Below are positions 16,238-23,833 of a DNA stretch of 37,423 nucleotides, in pieces. Both the position numbers and the translations under genes were made by a program. How positions within the stretch are numbered: position 1 is the stretch's first letter; every line of letters starts with the position of its first letter. This stretch comes from Planctomycetota bacterium. Lineage in GTDB: Bacteria > Planctomycetota > Uabimicrobiia > Uabimicrobiales > JABWCH01. The notes below the pieces were generated by a model. The model did not search any database. It saw only the letters and a program-made list of their open reading frames with translations, and was not told the DNA's origin. The DNA lies in NCBI GenBank assembly GCA_017993505.1, contig JAGOMP010000026.1, positions 1-37,423 on the forward strand, in the 5' to 3' direction.

Positions 16238-17371
16238 TTAGAATGAATCACTTGTCTGAGATTCTATATTTTTTATTTTTTCATCATAATCTAAAATATC
16301 AATTCGCATTGTAATTTCCACAGATGGCAAAACGACATTGGTAGCAGTATCACTATAGTATTTTTCTCGGGCTTGCTCTTCTGATTCATTCCAAGCAACA
16401 TCAATTTCAATAGTTTCAGGTATATAGGTTATGTCACGTTTTATAGTAAGATACGAAATTTCTGTCATAAGAGGCATACTTTGTGAATCCTCTTGTTTTT
16501 CTTCTATTGGTTGGTTAGTTGTTTCTGCTACTGTAGTTTTTTCTTGTGCTGTTTCTGTATTTTTGTCTGCCTCATTTTCGGCTTCTTTTTTTATCTGAGA
16601 ACTTCTTTTTATAGATGAAGAAGCGTTTAAGATGGTTTGAACTAACAATGGAATGTTCTTATAATCAATTTTTCCTGTGATTTCAACGGTTCGTTTAAAG
16701 AACAATTCATCTATTTTTTCATTCCAATCATTAATAAAACGAAAAGAACTTAACGATTGAAGCTTTCCTTTTTCTAAAAGATCCAATACTTCTTGTACTA
16801 TAAAGAATTTTTTTTGTACATTTTTTGTACTATCAGGAATTACAATCTCTTTTTTAGAAGTAAGATTTAAGATTCCTTCTATTTCTGTTATACGTTCTTT
16901 AACATCTATATCTATTTCATCACCAAAAGATATTCCACTGCTTTTTTTTGCAATTAATTTTAGACCTTGTTTTTTATCAATGTATTTTTCAATCAATGCA
17001 CTTCTTTCACGGTCATATAAAGCTGCAAATTCGTCGACTTGTGGAAATTGACTCGTTGAACTTATACGAATTTCTGGAAACCATCTTTCCATGGGAACAT
17101 CTTGTTGTTGATAAATATCTAACACTTCATTTAAAGTACTCGTCAACTCTTTTTTATGGTTTTCATGAGCTTGAATCATTTTTTGACTAGGAAGATCATT
17201 GATTCGGTTTTTATATCCTCTAATATTACTTGATATTGAGTTTAATTTTTTAGTGTCACTGTTTAATTGATTTTTAGTGCCACCTACTACAAGAAAATAA
17301 ATCAAGATATATCCTAATAAAATTCCTAATAAAATAAAATAAAAGCCATGTTTTTGAAAATCAATATCCAT
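16238..17371 (-). CDS. PilO-like / Amuc_1100-like inner-membrane pilus protein
   Basis: This is a 377-aa bitopic protein: a short cytoplasmic N-terminus, one membrane helix at about 10-30 (FYFILLGILLGYILIYFLVV), a coiled coil to about 75, then a periplasmic part with mixed alpha/beta regions. Residues about 255-305 are a Glu/Lys/Thr/Gln-rich low-complexity stretch. The overall plan is that of PilO, which dimerises with PilN under the secretin. The position between the PilM/N fusion and the secretin gene is the strongest argument, since primary sequence is poorly conserved in this family. Akkermansia Amuc_1100 is a possible relative. AGGAG lies 12 bases before the ATG, rather far. Confidence 0.65.
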   Translation of the reverse strand: MDIDFQKHGFYFILLGILLGYILIYFLVVGGTKNQLNSDTKKLNSISSNIRGYKNRINDLPSQKMIQAHENHKKELTSTLNEVLDIYQQQDVPMERWFPEIRISSTSQFPQVDEFAALYDRERSALIEKYIDKKQGLKLIAKKSSGISFGDEIDIDVKERITEIEGILNLTSKKEIVIPDSTKNVQKKFFIVQEVLDLLEKGKLQSLSSFRFINDWNEKIDELFFKRTVEITGKIDYKNIPLLVQTILNASSSIKRSSQIKKEAENEADKNTETAQEKTTVAETTNQPIEEKQEDSQSMPLMTEISYLTIKRDITYIPETIEIDVAWNESEEQAREKYYSDTATNVVLPSVEITMRIDILDYDEKIKNIESQTSDSF

Positions 17372-17488
17372 TTTTGAATTGTACTCCTAAAAGTAATATT
17401 TTTTCATAACATCACTTTTTCATAAATCATAATAAGTGAAAAATGTTATCTAAGTTTTTAGAATAAATACTAATTTAAAAAACGTATC

Positions 17489-17516
17489 ACTCTAATTATT
17501 TTAAAACAATTAGAGT
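17489..17516 (-). terminator. Possible attenuator between pilM/N and the PilO-like gene
   Basis: ACTCTAATT (17489-17497) and AATTAGAGT (17508-17516) form a nine-base stem, 18 bases past the PilM/N stop. On the minus strand a six-T run follows after a few bases (GATACG then Ts). Because the next two genes belong to the same complex, this could reduce rather than stop transcription, setting subunit ratios. That reading is inference. Confidence 0.5.
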
Positions 17517-17533
17517 AACACTATCAAAGAAAA

Positions 17534-19654
17534 TTAGGAATGTACAATAGAATAAACTTTGATGGTAGATGGACTACTTATCCCTTTTCTTTTGTCTCTA
17601 TCTCTTGTCCCAGAAGTTTTTACAATCATATAACTATGATTTTGGTTATCTGATACAATCCAAGCAACATCTTTACTAAATTCTTTCACAGAAATATCAT
17701 CTGATAATTCATAGCCATATTCTTGGAATATTCTTTTTATAGATTCAGGTTCAGGCTTGGTCAAATAAGAAACAATGATGTCATTGTCCAAAGTAAAAAT
17801 ATGACTTTTATTTAACACTGTTTCAAAAGTCAAGGTTTCATAATGATAACTTTCTGATTCTGGAGTATCACTAGGAAATAGAGTATCTAAATCTTCACTA
17901 ATAGGCGTACCTACTAAGGAAAATAACTTTTGGTTTTGATACATTGCACCTGCCAGAGGCTCACGAATATGTTTCACAATATAATCACGATTTTTTACAG
18001 GATCATTACGATTGGTGACAGGATCTTTAAAAGTTTTATAAGCTACTTTAATTGTGGTATAGATTGGATCAAAAGATTCAAAAACCTCTGGATTTGTTTT
18101 TGGTAGAGAACCTTCCTTAGAAATTGATAGATCTATTAACCAAATTTTATGTGTACTTAGTCTATCCTGCCGAATCGTTTCATTAGCTTTTATCAAAACA
18201 TTATGAAACGAATTTAAGATTTCAAGCACAAGTCTACGATCTTTTCCAATTTGGGTAATTCTTTGTAAGTCTTCATGTATTTTTTGATAATCACTTACTG
18301 TTTTTAAAACCTCAGTATGAGACTGAATTGCATATAATCCGTAGTTCTCCATTGTTATTTGTTTTTTAAAATCTGCAAATTCTTTCTCTGTTTTTCTTTT
18401 TAATTGCACATCTCTTTGAAACTGATCCAGTGTTTTTTTTGCCGATACTGGAGAAACTTTATTATTAATTTCTGCAATTTTCGTTACCATAGACGTATTG
18501 GAATAATATAACCATGCAGGAACGATTGCTAAAAGAATGACAGCAATAAGTAAATACTTTTTCTGATTTTCTAAGTTAGCTTTTAAAGCAATTTCTTCAG
18601 GCAATAAACAAATTTTATTGACGGACAAATTCAATCCTTGCAATGCCAATCCTATGGCAACTGCAAAAGTGGTTATATTTGTTTGGAATAGATTCACATT
18701 GATTTTTGGAGAAATATGAATCCTTTGAATTTCAGAAAGAACTTCAATATCATATTGGAGATTTTGAGAAAAAAATTCTTGGAATCCAGCAAGTTTTGTA
18801 GCATTTCCTAAAAATATCATACGTTCAAATTTAACATCTTTGGACATAGATTTGAAATAGCCAACAGAACGATGAATTTCGCCTACAATATCTTTTAAAA
18901 CAGGCTTCATAACTTCAAAAATTTTCTTTGCCTGTTTTGTTTTCCCTGATTTTAGTTTTAATTTTTCTGCTTCCCCATAAGGGATGTTAAATCTTTTTTG
19001 CAATGCTTTTGTAATATCATTGCCTGCAAAAGGTAATGCACGAAGCCATAATTTATCATTATCAACAACAATTAAATCAGTATTTTCTGCTCCGATATCA
19101 ATAGCAACACAAGCATTGAGATCGTTTTTTTCATACCGAATAAAATTGTAAATTGCAACAGATGCAATTTGAATGCCATGTACTGGAATATCTGCAGCAG
19201 CTAAATTAGCAAGAAAATTATTGATAATCTCACGTCGTACTGCAAACAACATGACTTCTCTTTCATAAGATTGTTTATCTTGTTGATCACCAATCAATTG
19301 ATAATCCCATAAAACATCATTCAAAGGGAAAGGAATTTGTTGTTGTGCTTCGTAACTTACAATTTCACGAATACGTTTTGCATCAACTGGTGGAATTGTA
19401 ATCAGACGGTTAAAAGTCGCTTGGCCAGGAATCGAGAGATATATTTTCTCATTTTTTATTTTGTTGCGAGTTTTAAATTCCACTAATGCTTGACGAATTT
19501 GTTCTTCTTTATCTACATTTTCTGCCTCAGAAGGCTGTTCATATTCTATGATTTCAATCGCGACAATTTCAACTTGATCTTTTTGCCGTTTCATTTTAAC
19601 AGCTTTTAGACCAGCTTTGCCGATATCAATCCCCCAAACTTCATTACTCGCCAT
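17534..19654 (-). CDS. PilM actin-like ATPase fused to a PilN-like domain
   Basis: Residues 1-340 are an actin-fold PilM: phosphate-1 motif WGIDIGKAGLKAVK (7-20), phosphate-2 motif AIDIGAENTDLIVVD (184-198) and the adenosine motif GNATKLAGF (283-291). At 346-354 is NKICLLPEE, like the short N-terminal motif by which PilN docks onto PilM. A membrane helix at about 366-384 and a 320-residue periplasmic part with coiled-coil-like stretches follow. The 706-aa length is about twice a normal PilM (about 350 aa), so this reads as PilM and PilN in one chain. In known systems PilM rings link cytoplasmic pilus ATPases to PilN/PilO and the secretin. GAGGAA precedes the ATG. It is first in the operon. 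The PilM half is firm; the PilN half is inferred from motif, helix and gene order. Confidence 0.85.
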   Translation of the reverse strand: MASNEVWGIDIGKAGLKAVKMKRQKDQVEIVAIEIIEYEQPSEAENVDKEEQIRQALVEFKTRNKIKNEKIYLSIPGQATFNRLITIPPVDAKRIREIVSYEAQQQIPFPLNDVLWDYQLIGDQQDKQSYEREVMLFAVRREIINNFLANLAAADIPVHGIQIASVAIYNFIRYEKNDLNACVAIDIGAENTDLIVVDNDKLWLRALPFAGNDITKALQKRFNIPYGEAEKLKLKSGKTKQAKKIFEVMKPVLKDIVGEIHRSVGYFKSMSKDVKFERMIFLGNATKLAGFQEFFSQNLQYDIEVLSEIQRIHISPKINVNLFQTNITTFAVAIGLALQGLNLSVNKICLLPEEIALKANLENQKKYLLIAVILLAIVPAWLYYSNTSMVTKIAEINNKVSPVSAKKTLDQFQRDVQLKRKTEKEFADFKKQITMENYGLYAIQSHTEVLKTVSDYQKIHEDLQRITQIGKDRRLVLEILNSFHNVLIKANETIRQDRLSTHKIWLIDLSISKEGSLPKTNPEVFESFDPIYTTIKVAYKTFKDPVTNRNDPVKNRDYIVKHIREPLAGAMYQNQKLFSLVGTPISEDLDTLFPSDTPESESYHYETLTFETVLNKSHIFTLDNDIIVSYLTKPEPESIKRIFQEYGYELSDDISVKEFSKDVAWIVSDNQNHSYMIVKTSGTRDRDKRKGISSPSTIKVYSIVHS

Positions 19655-20012
19655 CTGTGTTCCTCTTAAAATTCAATATTATGCTAGTTTAAAATTGTTA
19701 TAGACCAACAATAAAAATAACAATAAACTCTAATTACTAGTTTATAAATACTGTAAATGAATCCTAGAAGCTATATTCTAGCAAGTAGAGTAAAAATTAA
19801 TAAATCAAAAAAACAAGTTTAAAAAACAAGTTTAAATTTTACAATTTTCTCTCATTTTACTATAGAATTATAAGATATGCAATATTAAAATTGAATTGTT
19901 TTAAAAAAAACATTTCTAATTTCTTATTATGTAATGAAAAATGAATTTCAAAATCTCATAAAAAATAGCATCTCATTTCACAATCAAAATTATTTTTTCA
20001 AAAAAATATTAT
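19655..20012. other. Spacer upstream of the pilus operon
   Basis: This 358-base, very AT-rich stretch has no gene. It should carry the pilM/N promoter, but no convincing -35/-10 pair stands out on the minus strand. A 13-base direct repeat (AAAAACAAGTTTA, twice, about 19809-19834) and a small dyad CTAGAA/TTCTAG at 19764-19781 are the only structures seen. Confidence 0.5.
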
Positions 20013-20588
20013 CTAATTTCGTAGTCCAAATTGTTTTTTCCAAAACTCAATATTTTTTGACTGTCCACTCCCTGAAGATTGATTTTCAGGTTTAGGAACA
20101 ATTTTTAAGTAAGGTTCTTTTTTTTTCAAAGGAATATCAAAATTATCCTTGCTTGTTGAATAAGAATTTGTAGGATATATTTTAGGTATTGAAAAATTTC
20201 TAGATATGGTTGAATCTTGTTCTGGTGACATTGTATAATGGATAGTATTCCTATTATTTTCATACTGCGGCTGTATGGCATTAGAGTAAGAGCTAAAATC
20301 ATTAGAAGAAGTTTGCAAGGATGAAATCGTTGTTAAGCGATATTGTTCTTCTTTGTATTTGTCCAATTCAATTCGAAAATTTTGCAATTTTTTTAATAAG
20401 GACAAATTTTTATTAATAGCTTCATCCCAATTAATCTTATTCCCGTCTAATGATATAGGGTTAATGTCAGACATGTTCAATCTACCTGTATCTTTGCAAT
20501 TATCTTTAGATTTTATAGATTGATTTCCTATATCCATGTTGAAAATAGGGATTCTCGTTGTATGAAAACGATCATCTTTAGATTGCAT
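20013..20588 (-). CDS. Hypothetical low-complexity protein
   Basis: I do not recognise this 191-aa protein. It is hydrophilic and rich in Asn, Ser and Lys, with no signal peptide or membrane helix. A short amphipathic coiled-coil-like stretch (about 59-85, SLLKKLQNFRIELDKYKEEQYRL) is followed by a Ser/Tyr/Asn-rich region that looks disordered. The ribosome-binding site is poor. It precedes the pilus operon on the same strand at a distance of 358 bases, so a role in pilus or envelope function is possible but unsupported. The lack of stop codons over 576 bases in AT-rich DNA argues for a real gene. Confidence 0.6.
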   Translation of the reverse strand: MQSKDDRFHTTRIPIFNMDIGNQSIKSKDNCKDTGRLNMSDINPISLDGNKINWDEAINKNLSLLKKLQNFRIELDKYKEEQYRLTTISSLQTSSNDFSSYSNAIQPQYENNRNTIHYTMSPEQDSTISRNFSIPKIYPTNSYSTSKDNFDIPLKKKEPYLKIVPKPENQSSGSGQSKNIEFWKKQFGLRN

Positions 20589-20856
20589 GAAATACTCATT
20601 TCATCAGATAAAAGGGATTCAATATATGAAATTTTTCTATTCTATTGTTTTTCTATGATACTCTATATTCTAACATAAAATATTCTTTTTTAGAAACAAA
20701 AAGATAGATAATATGAACATAAAATATAGATGGATTTTTTATAAAGTCTATCAAAATGAAATATGAATATGTATACAATTTTACATAGAAATATATAAAA
20801 AATGGAATTAACCCATTAATATTATCATTACTATAAACTACAGGAAAGGAGCATCC

Positions 20857-21963
20857 ATGAAAAAATGGATATTTATTTTAATGATTCTTTATTCTAGTAC
20901 ACTTTTTGCACAAAATTGGCTTACGAATATGGAGCAAGCAAAAAAAATAGCACAACAAGAAGATAAAGATATTCTTGTTAATTTTACAGGATCTGATTGG
21001 TGCGGCTGGTGTGTACGCTTATCAAGAGAAGTATTTGAAACTTCAGAATGGGCAAAATTTTCTAAAAATAATCTTGTCCTTTTAAAAATAGATTTTCCAA
21101 GAAGAAAAACAATCTCTGCAGAACAAATGAAACATAATAGTGATTTAGCAGATCAGTTCCAGATTCAAGGTTTTCCAACTATTTGTTTATTAACTCCTGA
21201 AGGCAAAATATACGAAAAAACAGGTTATAAACCTGGTGGTGCAAAAGTATATATTCAACACATTCAAGAATTACAAAAAAAACGACCAGCTAGAAAGAAA
21301 ATTGCTCCCAAAGAAGAAAAAAAAGATACAAAAAACAAGATAGACAAAGACGATACAAAAAATAAGACTGATAAAGACGATACAAAAAACAAGACTGATA
21401 AAGACGATACAAAAAACAAAACAAAAAAGAAATCTAAGGAAAAAAAAACAATAAAAAACTTACTTTCTAGTAAAACATATACAATAGAAACATGGTATTC
21501 CTCCCTAGAAAAAGCACTAGGTATTTCTATTATACCAGATAAAATAATACCAGCTAAATGGTATACAAATTTTGAAGAAGCATGTTCTATAGCTAAATTG
21601 CAAAATAAAGACGTTTTAGTCAATTTTTCTGGTTCTGATTGGTGCATATGGTGTATACGACTTTGGTGTGATGTATTTAATACAAAAGAATGGAACACAG
21701 TAGCATCCAAAGGCTTTGTTTTTGTAGAAATTGATTTCCCTTCAAAAATTCCACAAGATTCAAAAACAAAAGCATATAATCAAAACCTTGCCAAAAAATT
21801 TAAAGTCCAAGCATATCCTAGCGTTTTACTTTTTCATTCTTCAGGAGAACTTTACGCTAAAACTGGCTATAAAGAAGGAAATGCCGAATCATATATTTAC
21901 CATCTTACAAAATTAAGTGAACAAGAATATTCTATAGCTCATACAAAATTAATATATGATTAG
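20857..21963 (+). CDS. Exported protein with two thioredoxin-fold domains
   Basis: This is a 368-aa exported protein. A signal peptide covers residues 1-18 or 19. Two homologous thioredoxin-like domains follow: one at about 20-140 with SDWCGWC (C49, C52) and cis-proline GFPT, and one at about 233-355 with SDWCIWC (C263, C266) and AYPS. The WCxWC form places them with DUF255/thioredoxin_7-type proteins rather than classical TrxA. A lysine-rich linker (about 141-200) contains a nine-residue repeat (DTKNKTDKD-like, four starts). A periplasmic or extracytoplasmic thiol role such as disulfide reduction or cytochrome maturation is inferred. The second domain also has an extra Cys in RLWC. AGGAAAGGAG marks the start. 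Transcribed alone, divergent from the hypothetical gene. Confidence 0.85.
   Translation: MKKWIFILMILYSSTLFAQNWLTNMEQAKKIAQQEDKDILVNFTGSDWCGWCVRLSREVFETSEWAKFSKNNLVLLKIDFPRRKTISAEQMKHNSDLADQFQIQGFPTICLLTPEGKIYEKTGYKPGGAKVYIQHIQELQKKRPARKKIAPKEEKKDTKNKIDKDDTKNKTDKDDTKNKTDKDDTKNKTKKKSKEKKTIKNLLSSKTYTIETWYSSLEKALGISIIPDKIIPAKWYTNFEEACSIAKLQNKDVLVNFSGSDWCIWCIRLWCDVFNTKEWNTVASKGFVFVEIDFPSKIPQDSKTKAYNQNLAKKFKVQAYPSVLLFHSSGELYAKTGYKEGNAESYIYHLTKLSEQEYSIAHTKLIYD
21325..21430 (+). repeat. 27-bp in-frame tandem repeat in the thioredoxin linker
   Basis: Four near-identical units beginning GATACAAAAAA start at 21325, 21352, 21379 and 21406, the last one incomplete. The 27-base period encodes nine residues, so copy-number change would lengthen or shorten the linker without a frameshift. 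Confidence 0.85.
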
Positions 21964-22339
21964 TCTGCTCTTAGAAAAGCTATAAATACAAAAATATATA
22001 TTGTTTTGTTATAGTTTTTCTATTACACACTATTTATTTAATGTAGTCAAATTTTAATCAAGCTTGATTAAGTATTGCATTTAATCAAGCTTGATTAAGT
22101 ATTGCATTTAGTAAACCTTACTTAAATGATAATTTTTAAGTAATAAACATTAAAACATTACAAACAAATATAAAAATATAGTGATCAACGTAAAAGCTAT
22201 TCTTTTATTTTACTTTTTTATTCCAATATCATATTATATTCAAGTTATATTCAAGGATAAATTTTGCAGATGAAAGAGTCAATGAATATCTGCAACATTT
22301 AATAATATAGAACAGCAATCATAATATACATGATACCAT
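21964..22339. repeat. Convergent spacer with two perfect palindromes
   Basis: This 376-base gene-free region lies between the 3' ends of the thioredoxin and GGDEF genes. A 27-bp unit occurs twice in tandem (22053-22079 and 22080-22106). Each contains the perfect 18-base palindrome TTAATCAAGCTTGATTAA (22054-22071 and 22081-22098). Exactly in phase at 22107 is a degenerate third copy (TTTAGTAA-ACC-TTACTTAAA). Further on, TTGCAGAT (22264-22271) and ATCTGCAA (22288-22295) could form an eight-base stem. None is followed by a T-run, so none is a classical terminator. Confidence 0.75.
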
Positions 22340-23242
22340 CTACTCACCTAAACAAACTTGATTCCTACCTTGTATTTTTGCTTTATATAAAGCAACATCA
22401 GAACGTTGAATTAAAGTAAATAGAGAATCACCTTTTTGATAAGTAGAAACTCCTATACTTACGGAAATAGAGAAAGTATATTTGCCTTGCTCAAACTTAG
22501 TCTCTTGAATCTTCTTACGAATTCTTTCTGCGACTTTTATAGCTATTTTAGGAGAAATAGTTTCTAATAAAATTAAAAATTCTTCTCCGCCATATCTCAC
22601 TGCTATATCTTCTCGACGAATCGACATTTTACAAATATGAGCTATTTTTTGTAAAACAAAGTCACCTACCATATGACCATACAAATCATTGATATTTTTA
22701 AAATAATCAATATCTATCATTAATATAGACATTAAGTGTTTTTTCCCCAAATATTCGTCAAAATACCTTCGAGAATATAATCCTGTTAAGTAATCGAAGT
22801 TAGCTTTTTCATATAATTCTGCATTTTTTTGACAGAGAACAATATGGGTACTCAATATTTGTAAAATAAAATATTCTTTTTCTCCCCACTGCGTTTTAAA
22901 AATAGAATCTGCAATGCATATAATTGAATGATCGTCAAGAATATTATATAAAAAAGAATGATATTCTTCTAACAACAACCATTTTTTTAAAACATGTTCA
23001 TTGTTTTTACACCATTCTTCTATATTACCTTCACAAAATAAACTATGAGGCAGTCGAACACCATAAGAAGCTTGTATTTTCCAAGTGCCTTTACTAGTCC
23101 ATAATAAAATACAACTTTTTTTACATTGAAAAAGAGAACAAGCTTTTTGAGCAGATTCTCTATATAAACTTTGCAAATCTAAAATTTGAGAAAGTTCTTG
23201 TGTAGTCTTGTTCAATCGTTCCAAAATTGGATACGATTTCAT
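22340..23242 (-). CDS. GAF-like / GGDEF diguanylate cyclase
   Basis: This predicted c-di-GMP synthase has 300 aa. Residues about 5-140 look like a GAF-type sensory domain (helix-rich start, then alternating strands with several Cys). Residues about 148-300 are GGDEF: FDYLTGLYSRRYF opens it, DIDYFKNIND binds metal and nucleotide, and the active-site signature is RYGGEEF (GGEEF at 218-222). A product-inhibition site RxxD (R209-D212) sits five residues before it, so feedback control is expected. The ATG at 23242 is preferred because it overlaps the stop of the DUF3096 gene as TAATG with GGAG just ahead; a longer frame from 23338 would read through that gene. Its target may include the pilus, but nothing here proves this. 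Confidence 0.88.
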   Translation of the reverse strand: MKSYPILERLNKTTQELSQILDLQSLYRESAQKACSLFQCKKSCILLWTSKGTWKIQASYGVRLPHSLFCEGNIEEWCKNNEHVLKKWLLLEEYHSFLYNILDDHSIICIADSIFKTQWGEKEYFILQILSTHIVLCQKNAELYEKANFDYLTGLYSRRYFDEYLGKKHLMSILMIDIDYFKNINDLYGHMVGDFVLQKIAHICKMSIRREDIAVRYGGEEFLILLETISPKIAIKVAERIRKKIQETKFEQGKYTFSISVSIGVSTYQKGDSLFTLIQRSDVALYKAKIQGRNQVCLGE

Positions 23243-23397
23243 TACTCCATTAAACCAAGAATTCCTGTTATAATCAAATAAAAAGCCAATAAATACATCA
23301 CAATATCGGGACGAAAAAATATCATAACGCCTATACAAACGGACATGAGAGGAATTATTTTCCTTTGATTAAAACTTCTAAAATTTCTATGATTCAT
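23242..23397 (-). CDS. DUF3096-like small membrane protein
   Basis: This is a 51-residue protein: a basic N-terminus (MNHRNFRSFNQRK) followed by two hydrophobic segments separated by FRPD (IIPLMSVCIGVMIFF and IVMYLLAFYLIITGILGLM). This pattern resembles the small bacterial DUF3096 family, of unknown function. The ATG at 23397 overlaps the rbfA end by 11 bases and has AAGGA about nine bases upstream. Its stop overlaps the GGDEF start, so the three genes rbfA - DUF3096 - GGDEF appear translationally chained. An upstream in-frame start at 23445 is possible but lies deep inside rbfA. Confidence 0.75.
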   Translation of the reverse strand: MNHRNFRSFNQRKIIPLMSVCIGVMIFFRPDIVMYLLAFYLIITGILGLME

Positions 23398-23776
23398 GGG
23401 CAGATTCCTTTTCTTCCTGTATATTATCATTGTTACTATATTCACTAGCTGCTTGTTGCATTAATTGTTCCATCATAATACTACGTTCAATAGAATAATC
23501 TTGCACAAGTCTTAAGCTAGGTATATGTTTTAATTCAAGACGACGTCCCAATTTCATTTGGATAAAACCTCGAGCACTTTCTAACCCTTTCATAATTTTT
23601 TTTTGCTCTTGTGGTTTTCCTAAAATAGAAATATAGGCTGTACAATATCGTTTATCCCTAGACAGTTCTACTTTTGTAACAGATGCAAAACGAACTCTAG
23701 GATCATTTAATTCATAATTAATTATATTTGCTAACAACTGCGAAATATGTTTTTTTAATTTTTCATTTTGTGCCAT
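23387..23776 (-). CDS. Ribosome-binding factor A
   Basis: RbfA binds the immature 30S subunit and helps process and mature the 5' end of 16S rRNA, and is needed for cold growth in studied species. This 129-aa protein has the KH-like fold pattern: N-terminal helix with LANIINYELNDPRV, then the ASVTKVELSRDKRYCTAYISILG strand region, the GLESARGFIQMKLGRRLELKHIPSLRLVQDYS stretch and a charged tail (from about 110) typical of the family. AAAGG precedes the ATG. It starts 57 bases after the giant TPR gene. The usual neighbours infB and truB are not here. Confidence 0.93.
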   Translation of the reverse strand: MAQNEKLKKHISQLLANIINYELNDPRVRFASVTKVELSRDKRYCTAYISILGKPQEQKKIMKGLESARGFIQMKLGRRLELKHIPSLRLVQDYSIERSIMMEQLMQQAASEYSNNDNIQEEKESAHES

Positions 23777-23833
23777 TTATCTATGCCTTTGCATAATAAA
23801 ATATCCTTGACATAATAATTGCTGAGGCAGAAA

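Noticed and set aside
21264..21710. A 148-codon minus-strand frame opposite the thioredoxin gene
   Set aside because: It is the shadow of the lysine-rich linker repeat (LFFVSSLSV strings) and the opposite frame has clear domains and a signal peptide.
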